From NCBI GenBank assembly GCA_030632465.1, contig DAOVUR010000149.1:1-5022 (forward strand): a stretch of DNA of 5,022 nucleotides, written 5' to 3'. The translations under genes and the position numbers were made by a program. This document shows positions 1 to 4,750 of this stretch, in pieces. The first letter of the stretch is position 1; the number at the start of each line of letters is the position of its first letter. The notes below the pieces were generated by a model. It was not told where the DNA came from. It ran no database searches and saw only the letters and a list, made by a program, of their open reading frames with translations. Origin of the DNA: a bacterium (GTDB lineage Bacteria > Verrucomicrobiota > Kiritimatiellia > UBA8416 > CAMZLY01).

Positions 1-17
1 GGAATTGTAGGGCCTGA

Positions 18-80
18 ATGGCCCGCATCGCTTTGCGAAGCAATGCGGGCAGGTTGAGTGAAGCGACTCCTTCCGGCCAT
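18..80. repeat. REP-like compound palindrome
   Basis: The core is a strong hairpin at 21-50. GCCCGCAT pairs perfectly with ATGCGGGC; after one C/A mismatch, GCTT pairs with AAGC around a TGCG loop. A second small stem, GAGT with ACTC, lies at 56-69. Outer arms ATGGCC (18-23) and GGCCAT (75-80) are exact reverse complements, so the whole element can fold as a branched structure. No T-run follows, which argues against an intrinsic terminator. The shape resembles REP/BIME-type dispersed palindromes mobilised by REP-associated tyrosine transposases. Only one copy is visible here, so the repeat status is inference. Confidence 0.45.
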
Positions 81-152
81 GTGTGGTGGGTTGTTTTTTG
101 ATTTGGAAATTGGCTGTTGAATGTTGGCTATTGGATATTGACAAAAGACTAG

Positions 153-176
153 TACTCGTACTCGTAATCCTACTCG
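153..176. repeat. Degenerate hexamer tandem repeat (TACTCG)
   Basis: Four consecutive hexamers read TACTCG, TACTCG, TAATCC, TACTCG, followed by TAAC. This is a short simple-sequence array in non-coding DNA. The units are too short and lack spacers, so it is not a CRISPR array. A function is not apparent; it may belong to the same family of degenerate intergenic repeats as the neighbouring TTGGCT units. Confidence 0.6.
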
Positions 177-317
177 TAACCCGCCTGCAACGACTGTGTC
201 GCGTCTTTTTACTTGGATGTTCATAGTTGGTTGTTGGTTTTTGCTTTGTAGTTGTGATGTGTAGATCAGCACTCCGACCAGTCACGGCGTAGACAAAGTC
301 GAAGACGGATGCTGGTT

Positions 318-396
318 TAAGGACAGCTTTGGAAAGCTGTTTTACTGGCTAAAATGTCCTTATTTAGTAAAAAATATTGTCATTACTGTAAGGACG
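318..396 (+). promoter_or_regulatory. Cluster of mutually exclusive stem-loops
   Basis: Three stems compete. Stem A pairs ACAGCTT (323-329) with AAGCTGT (334-340) around a TGGA loop and can extend outward by G-U pairs; a short T-run ends it at 340-343. Stem B pairs TAAGGACA (318-325) with TGTCCTTA (355-362). Stem C pairs GTCCTTA (356-362) with TAAGGAC (389-395), plus AGTAA (366-370) with TTACT (383-387). Segment 355-362 can therefore pair with either of two copies of TAAGGAC, and B excludes A. Such alternatives recall attenuators, but the cluster lies upstream of the best promoter (462-490). It would matter only for a transcript starting further left, or as a terminator for an upstream gene. 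Function is uncertain. Confidence 0.3.
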
Positions 397-461
397 GGTG
401 GCAAGAAAACATGCTAATAATGTCTATGGATAAGATAAGACCTTTTATCGTAGAAATATAG

Positions 462-490
462 TTGACAAGATGCGCATAATAAGGGATTAT
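462..490 (+). promoter_or_regulatory. Sigma70-type promoter for the regulator
   Basis: A perfect -35 box TTGACA (462-467) is followed after exactly 17 bases by GATTAT (485-490), which matches the -10 consensus TATAAT at four of six positions. Transcription would begin near 497, giving an untranslated leader of about 60 bases before the ATG at 556. The spacer contains a perfect palindrome ATGCGCAT (470-477), well placed for repressor binding. The call rests on consensus only. Confidence 0.5.
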
Positions 491-511
491 AGGGATTAGT
501 TAAAGGGATTA
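482..511 (+). repeat. Three AGGGATTA direct repeats at the promoter
   Basis: AGGGATTA occurs exactly at 482-489, 491-498 and 504-511, so starts are 9 and 13 bases apart. The first copy covers the -10 box and the second the expected transcription start. Direct repeats in this position could be regulator binding sites, for example for autoregulation by the gene just downstream. They could equally be a local simple-sequence expansion like others in this intergenic region. Confidence 0.4.
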
Positions 512-555
512 GGGGGACAGCGTTTTGTGCGTGTAGCTAAATATGGGTATTTTTT

Positions 556-1662
556 ATGACGGATATATTAGAGAAAAAATATAAAAATGCTTCTCAGCTG
601 ACTGTGGAGAAAATAAAAAGACTGATCTCCAGAAGCTATGATGTCGGGGATGTTCTTCCTGCGCATCGTGAGTTAGCTGCACAGCTTTCGGTTGGGCACG
701 CCACGGTGACAAAAGCCATGAAAACTCTTTCTGCGCAACTAATAGTGAACCCCGTTCGCAGCAAGGGGACGGTTGTTTTACGGCGCCCAAGTAGTGAGGT
801 CCCCGCCTTGTCACAAATCGCATATATTCCTAAAAGCGGGTTGAGCGCGCTTTTTGTTGGTTATAGAGGGCAGATGCTATCCGGTCTTGGAAGTAAGATG
901 GATGAGTATGGTATGAATCTTGTGTTGTTTCCTAATAAGCATAAGTATCGTGGTGCCGCACCTATGGAAGAGGTTATAACTGTCGCGGATGCTCTTGTGT
1001 TGGAGGGGATAACGGATGTTGACGTTGTAGATGACTACATTGCTATGGGGTTGCCGATTGTTTGTATGGATCATTATTCGCAGGTTTCCGGTGTTGACAC
1101 TGTTGTGTGTGATAATTTTGGTGCTGGGCATAGAGTGGTTAAGCATCTTGCTGAACTAGGGCATCGACATTTGTCATATGTACGTCAATCGCCATATGTA
1201 TCACGTGATTCTGATAATGTAGAGCGTTTGGCGGCTTTTGAAAAAGCTGTTATAGAGTTGCAGTTAACCTGTGGCCCGATATTTAGTGTGAATAGTAATA
1301 ATGCTTCGGAGTGTGATGCGGTGGGGGATTCTATTGTTGATATGCTGCAATCTTCAAAAAATCCACCAACAGCAATTGTTGTAGCTGATGAAGCAACGGC
1401 AGAGTGGTTACTTGGTGCGTGCCGCAAGGCTGGCATCAAGGTGCCGCGTGATTTATCTATTGCGGTGATTGCTCAGTGCGAGTATGGCGGGTTGCGTAAT
1501 GTTAACTATATTTCAGGATGTGTTATGGGGTTTCAAGAAATGGGCATCAAAGCTATAGAAACATTAAAGCGTAGATGTCAGGAGCCTAAGGCTGATCCAT
1601 TTCTTGTTCGAGTAGGCTTTGAGTTTGTTGAAGGATATACATGTAGAGCAGTTAATAATTAA
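556..1662 (+). CDS. GntR-type transcriptional regulator with LacI-like sensor domain
   Basis: This 368-residue protein is a cytoplasmic DNA-binding regulator. Residues about 5-75 form a GntR winged helix-turn-helix: LPAHRELAAQLSVG followed by HATVTKAMKTL corresponds to the family's LPSERELA...S..TV..AL..L pattern, and the wing ends at KGTVVL. Residues about 95-362 form a LacI/periplasmic-binding-protein-like effector domain, with LGHRHLSYV (201-209), ADEATA (278-283) and VPRDLSIA (296-303) at the usual places and order. This fusion and length match AraR-like regulators, which bind a sugar and leave the operator; the ligand here is unknown. ATG 556 is the first possible start, since an in-frame TAA lies at 538-540 with no start codon between. 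No clear Shine-Dalgarno is present, only GGG at 545-547 and a T6 run directly before the ATG. The gene lies 81 bp before the secreted-protein gene on the same strand, suggesting it regulates that gene, itself, or both. Confidence 0.93.
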   Translation: MTDILEKKYKNASQLTVEKIKRLISRSYDVGDVLPAHRELAAQLSVGHATVTKAMKTLSAQLIVNPVRSKGTVVLRRPSSEVPALSQIAYIPKSGLSALFVGYRGQMLSGLGSKMDEYGMNLVLFPNKHKYRGAAPMEEVITVADALVLEGITDVDVVDDYIAMGLPIVCMDHYSQVSGVDTVVCDNFGAGHRVVKHLAELGHRHLSYVRQSPYVSRDSDNVERLAAFEKAVIELQLTCGPIFSVNSNNASECDAVGDSIVDMLQSSKNPPTAIVVADEATAEWLLGACRKAGIKVPRDLSIAVIAQCEYGGLRNVNYISGCVMGFQEMGIKAIETLKRRCQEPKADPFLVRVGFEFVEGYTCRAVNN

Positions 1663-1691
1663 TAGTGAATAGTTAATAATAAATAGTGAAT
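1650..1691 (+). repeat. 21-bp tandem duplication over the regulator's stop codon
   Basis: Bases 1650-1670 and 1671-1691 are the same 21-base unit with a single difference (T at 1660, A at 1681). Each begins AGTTAATAAT and ends AATAGTGAAT. The first copy contains the last codons and the TAA stop (1660-1662) of the regulator. Related sequence (AAATAGTTAA) recurs at 1720-1729. This looks like replication slippage or spread of an AT-rich simple repeat and has no effect on the protein sequence. Confidence 0.75.
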
Positions 1692-1693
1692 CA

Positions 1694-1716
1694 TGCCGAC
1701 ACCTTGCTGTCAGGCA
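1694..1716 (+). other. Small hairpin between regulator and secreted-protein gene
   Basis: TGCC (1694-1697) pairs with GGCA (1713-1716), and GACA (1698-1701) pairs with TGTC (1708-1711). A1712 is bulged and the loop is six bases. The eight-pair stem is not followed by a T-run, so it is not a standard terminator. It sits in the 81-bp gap and ends 15 bases before the ribosome binding site. It may be a weak 3' end, an RNA-stability element or an operator. Confidence 0.35.
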
Positions 1717-1731
1717 GATAAATAGTTAAAA

Positions 1732-1737
1732 AAGGAG
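1732..1737 (+). promoter_or_regulatory. Ribosome binding site, decides the start at 1744
   Basis: AAGGAG lies six bases before ATG 1744 but only three before the in-frame GTG at 1741. The spacing favours the ATG. The paralogue downstream supports this, because its leader also begins Met-Lys-Lys directly from an ATG with AAGGAG seven bases upstream. Confidence 0.75.
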
Positions 1738-1743
1738 TTAGTG

Positions 1744-4551
1744 ATGAAGAAGTTGATTGGTATGTTTTTGTTTGTTGGACTATGTATGGTATGTGTATCG
1801 TCTTTAGTTACCGCGGCTGATATAGCTAGTGATACCTTTGATAGTGTGTCCAGTACAACTGGTATAGACGGCACTGATTGGGGCATTACAACAACGTATA
1901 GTGGTGGCGAGTTTACGCCCTCTGCTGATATAGCAAATAAACTTAGGTTGTTATCAGACGGAACATTAACGGCAGGTACTTATTGGATGAAAGCTGTAAT
2001 TAAACATCCAACTGATGGTGGTGTTAATAATGCGCATTTTTTGGGAATTCAAGATCTTTGGGGGGGGGGCATAATAATGGGGTACGACAGGTGGGACGAT
2101 ACATTCAGTATAAGATTTAATACCAATGTAATATTCACTGCGGTAGGATTTGATGCGGATTCGCACACTATGATTGCTAAACTTGTGCTGACTGACGTTA
2201 CAAACGGTTTTGTGTCAGCGTGGATTGATCCTGATTTTGGGCAAGAGGAGGGGTTAAATGATAGTGCTAAATTTGTGACAAATGCTGTTTATGCAGAGTC
2301 TACTTACAGTATTAAATACGTAAAGGTAACTTACGATGTAGGTAGTGGCGGCTCCTTTGATGAATTTTTATTAAGTGATGTATCTCCTTTTCCGGCACCA
2401 CTACCGCCGGCAATCGTGTATAGCACCAATACATTCCATGAAGCAACAGTAAGTGATGGCACAATTGATACCGAGATTATCATAGATGCTGTCGGTGGTG
2501 TAAATTTCTCTAATACTTTCTCTACTGCAGATGTTACGGTGAACAATCTTCCGTCTAATTTAAGTGCTGTGTTTACCTATTCTAACAGTACCAGAGTTGT
2601 TGCGAGCCTGACTGGCTCTGCTGATAATCACCTTGCGATAAATAGCATTACTGATCTTACGTTTGTTTTCAAAGATAGTGCATTTACCAATAATGATGCT
2701 AGCGCAGTTGGCGATAGCTCTAATGGGGTTTTACGAATTGATTTTACGGACTCTCAGCCTGATCCGGTACTCACATATACCGGTACGACATTCGCTGAGT
2801 CGGCATCGAACGATGGTAGCATAACAGATACATTTACAATTGATGTGGCGCATGATTATTTTGTTGGTGCGATAAGTAGCGACTTTGTGGCACTGGGTTA
2901 TGTTGCGGTTAGTAATGTTCCTGGCGGCTTGACTGTTGTCTTGACCAAGGCAGACACAAATACGCTGACCGCATCTATGACAGGTAATGCGTCGGCTCAT
3001 AATGCGTCTGATGGTATTTCTGATCTTGAATTTCATTTTAAAGATGCTTCACTGGTCGGTGGCAGCGCAACAAATTTGACAAACGGGCGTAAGACTGACT
3101 TATCGGTAACGTTTGATAATCCAGAGTTGGCATGGAGTGGTAGTTTTGTTGAAGCATTTGCTAACGATGGTTCTATTGATAGTAGTTCTACTGTAACGGC
3201 AACATTGACCGGTGATGTATTTGCCGGGACTGCGGGTAGTGCAATAACAGCATTTACGCAGGCAAGCATTCCTTTAGGATTAACAGCCGTTGTAACCAAG
3301 ACAAGTGATACCGTGGCAACTGTTACCTTGACTGGCAATGCTGATAGTCATGCCGCAATAGATAATGCATCTGACCTAGAAATTGCATTTGGTGATGCTG
3401 CATTTACAGCTAGTACAGCAATAGTGGTTACTAATGCGACAAAGTCTGATATTGCGGTGAGTTTTGATGATCCAGGAGTGGTTTACTATGTTTCTGAAAC
3501 AGGGGATGATGCCAATGATGGTCTTGCGACGGGAACTCCACTGGCAACAATTACCAATGCTGTGGCGAAGTCTGTGGATGGAGGTGTTATTGAGATTATG
3601 TCTGGTACGTTAACAGAAAGCAGTATTGTGATTAACGGCATGCGCTTAACCATTCGTGGTCAGAGTGCTGGTACTACTACTATACAGGCTGCAGCAACAA
3701 AAGGCACGGCGGGCAATCGTATATTTACTCTTGAAGGAGTTTGTACAGTTCTTTTTGAAGATTTAACATTAAAGAATGGTGCAGTGGAAGGCAATGGTGG
3801 GGCTATCGATGATCCTATGGTTGGTTATAAAGACACTTATATAACTGTTCGTCGTTGCGTGTTTATTGATAATGTAGCTACCAATGGGAGTGGAGGTGCT
3901 ATAGCTGTATATTCCGGTACATTATCTGTCGAGGATAGTCTTTTTGCTGATAACGAACTGTTAGGTGAAACGTCACAAAGTCGTGGTGGTGCGGTATGGA
4001 GTGCTACTTCTGTTGTGATGATTAGAAATACAACATTTTCTCGTAATATCATAATAGCAGGAGGAAACTATGTAGGTGGAGCGGCTATATATGCCCCGGC
4101 TGGTGGTAGAATTCATAATTGTACGTTTTACGGGAATGAAACAGAGGGACCCTTTGCAGAAGCTGCGATAAGAGGAATAGCGGGAATGGCAGTGGAATCA
4201 TGCTTATTTGCTTCCAATACAATTAATGGTGTTGTTACTTCAGCGGATATAGTCTATGGCACGGTTTTTAATACGCTTTACGAGAGCACGAAAGACGTTA
4301 CTGATTTGGGTGGAAATATTCAGACAAATAATGCAGGTATAAGTGTAACGCTGGCCGATAATGGTGGTGCGACCATGACGCACGCATTGTTGCCTGGCAG
4401 TCCAGCAATTGATGCGGGATCTAATCCGGATGATCTTGCTAATGATCAGCGCGGGGTTAAGTATGCTCGTGTATTTGGCGCTGCTGCAGATTGTGGAGCA
4501 TTTGAATATGGGGCAGGACCAGCAGTAGGTTGGGCTATATTCATCTGGTAA
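1744..4551 (+). CDS. Secreted beta-helix protein, choice-of-anchor Q type
   Basis: This 935-residue protein has a signal peptide (1-24: KK, hydrophobic core, likely cut after SLVTA). Residues about 25-215 resemble a LamG/jelly-roll beta-sandwich, ending in FDEFLLSD and a Pro-rich linker. Three related repeats of about 118 residues span 222-577. Residues about 580-860 form a right-handed parallel beta-helix with GGA(I/V/A) at 685, 717, 748 and 778, and FxxN at 707, 734, 765, 795 and 822. The end (about 868-922: LADNGGATMTHALLPGSPAIDAG, DQRGV, GAFEY, listed in order) is the choice-of-anchor Q signature. Only 13 residues follow, with no LPXTG or PEP-CTERM signal, so attachment is unclear. The fold and export are well supported; the role is not. 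Adhesion or polysaccharide binding are possibilities, and I see no catalytic motif. The gene follows a GntR regulator and precedes a paralogue. A G10 tract early in the gene may make it phase-variable. Residues are numbered from ATG 1744; GTG 1741 would add one. Confidence 0.9.
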   Translation: MKKLIGMFLFVGLCMVCVSSLVTAADIASDTFDSVSSTTGIDGTDWGITTTYSGGEFTPSADIANKLRLLSDGTLTAGTYWMKAVIKHPTDGGVNNAHFLGIQDLWGGGIIMGYDRWDDTFSIRFNTNVIFTAVGFDADSHTMIAKLVLTDVTNGFVSAWIDPDFGQEEGLNDSAKFVTNAVYAESTYSIKYVKVTYDVGSGGSFDEFLLSDVSPFPAPLPPAIVYSTNTFHEATVSDGTIDTEIIIDAVGGVNFSNTFSTADVTVNNLPSNLSAVFTYSNSTRVVASLTGSADNHLAINSITDLTFVFKDSAFTNNDASAVGDSSNGVLRIDFTDSQPDPVLTYTGTTFAESASNDGSITDTFTIDVAHDYFVGAISSDFVALGYVAVSNVPGGLTVVLTKADTNTLTASMTGNASAHNASDGISDLEFHFKDASLVGGSATNLTNGRKTDLSVTFDNPELAWSGSFVEAFANDGSIDSSSTVTATLTGDVFAGTAGSAITAFTQASIPLGLTAVVTKTSDTVATVTLTGNADSHAAIDNASDLEIAFGDAAFTASTAIVVTNATKSDIAVSFDDPGVVYYVSETGDDANDGLATGTPLATITNAVAKSVDGGVIEIMSGTLTESSIVINGMRLTIRGQSAGTTTIQAAATKGTAGNRIFTLEGVCTVLFEDLTLKNGAVEGNGGAIDDPMVGYKDTYITVRRCVFIDNVATNGSGGAIAVYSGTLSVEDSLFADNELLGETSQSRGGAVWSATSVVMIRNTTFSRNIIIAGGNYVGGAAIYAPAGGRIHNCTFYGNETEGPFAEAAIRGIAGMAVESCLFASNTINGVVTSADIVYGTVFNTLYESTKDVTDLGGNIQTNNAGISVTLADNGGATMTHALLPGSPAIDAGSNPDDLANDQRGVKYARVFGAAADCGAFEYGAGPAVGWAIFIW
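2060..2069 (+). repeat. Poly-G tract (G10) inside the coding sequence
   Basis: Ten consecutive G encode the end of Trp106 and the following glycines in LWGGGI. The reading frame is open with ten. With nine G the frame meets TAA at 2072-2074 almost at once; with eleven it meets TAA at 2118-2120. Long G homopolymers are well-known slippage sites for phase variation in surface-protein genes of several bacteria. Whether this tract varies is not visible in one sequence, and homopolymer miscounting is possible, though the open frame argues that ten is right here. Confidence 0.9.
2407..3474 (+). repeat. Three tandem protein repeats of about 118 residues
   Basis: Within the secreted protein, three diverged copies lie at about 2407-2760, 2761-3114 and 3115-3474. 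Each opens with F.E followed by a DG(T/S)I motif (Phe at residues 231, 350 and 468). Each carries a later TG(S/N)A..H motif (TG at 290, 413 and 530) followed by DL...F.D. Copies end FTDSQPDP, FDNP and FDDP. The pattern is typical of beta-sandwich repeats in large bacterial surface proteins, where they act as spacers or binding modules. Identity between copies is low to moderate, so the duplication is old and should not cause recombination at DNA level. Confidence 0.75.
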
Positions 4552-4554
4552 TAA

Positions 4555-4573
4555 TGCAAATTAGGTATTTGCA
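4555..4573 (+). other. Perfect inverted repeat just after the stop codon
   Basis: TGCAAAT (4555-4561) and ATTTGCA (4567-4573) are exact reverse complements around the loop TAGGT, starting three bases after the TAA of the secreted-protein gene. The stem is AT-rich and no T-run follows, so it is at best a weak terminator or a 3'-end protecting hairpin. Confidence 0.4.
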
Positions 4574-4682
4574 GAACGAGGAAGAGTGGGGTTATCCATC
4601 TTTGTATTTTGCTTCTACTCCGTGATAAGTAAGCCAACGCTATAGCTGTATTACTGCAAAACATTTTATAGAATGGTGGAGA

Positions 4683-4712
4683 TTGAAGGACTCTCTTTCA
4701 GGAGTTCTTCAA
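4683..4712 (+). promoter_or_regulatory. Stable hairpin in the leader of the third gene
   Basis: TTGAAGGACTC (4683-4693) pairs with GAGTTCTTCAA (4702-4712) over 11 pairs, one of them G-U, around an eight-base loop. An AGGAG lies at 4700-4704, in the 3' loop and stem, 25 bases before the real AAGGAG. No T-run follows. The hairpin ends 38 bases before ATG 4751 and so would lie in the 5' leader if transcription comes from upstream. A role in stability or processing of the mRNA between the paralogues is possible. Confidence 0.4.
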
Positions 4713-4737
4713 GTGGCTCTGTTAACTATTATGCATG

Positions 4738-4743
4738 AAGGAG
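4738..4743 (+). promoter_or_regulatory. Ribosome binding site of the third gene
   Basis: AAGGAG is placed seven bases before ATG 4751, a near-ideal spacing. It fixes the start of a gene that is cut by the window edge. Confidence 0.75.
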
Positions 4744-4750
4744 AAAAGTT

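Larger units (their letters stand above)
1..555. other. Non-coding region with short repeats and stem-loops
   Basis: I see no credible gene in this stretch. The left part (about 1-250) is made of degenerate short repeats and a palindrome. One example is a 14-base unit starting TTGGCT, present twice at 110-123 and 124-137 with 11 of 14 bases equal; GT-rich low-complexity sequence follows at about 221-260. The middle (318-396) holds overlapping inverted repeats, and the right part (about 460-515) holds the likely promoter of the regulator. The reverse strand is open in one frame from 348 to 1, but it has no ATG, no ribosome binding site and no recognisable protein. I read the region as intergenic sequence with dispersed repeats rather than a decayed gene. 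Confidence 0.7.

Noticed and set aside
153..176. Short repeat array as a CRISPR
   Set aside because: Hexamer units without spacers, and no cas genes in view.
191..210. Possible intrinsic terminator (CGAC/GTCG stem followed by T5)
   Set aside because: The stem has only four pairs and is separated from the T-run by four bases; too weak to call.
1..348. Reverse-strand frame open for 116 codons and running off the left edge
   Set aside because: It has no ATG; the first GTG (at 285) lacks a ribosome binding site. Its translation is rich in low-complexity Thr/Ser/Lys from the repeat sequence and resembles no protein I recognise.
396..461. Short inverted repeats ACAT/ATGT (409-423) and GATAA/TTATC (434-449)
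   Set aside because: Four- and five-base arms in AT-rich DNA are expected by chance.
877..1146. Antisense open frames over the regulator, and similar ones over the secreted-protein gene
   Set aside because: They lie entirely opposite well-supported coding sequence, show no family features and have no ribosome binding sites; they are frame shadows.
1663..1740. Separate promoter for the secreted-protein gene
   Set aside because: No -35/-10 pair with acceptable match and spacing was found in the AT-rich gap. The gene may be cotranscribed with the regulator or use another sigma factor.
4554..4625. 23-residue open frame directly after the secreted-protein gene
   Set aside because: No ribosome binding site, polar low-information sequence, and it overlaps an inverted repeat; also tested as a frameshifted C-terminal anchor and not supported.
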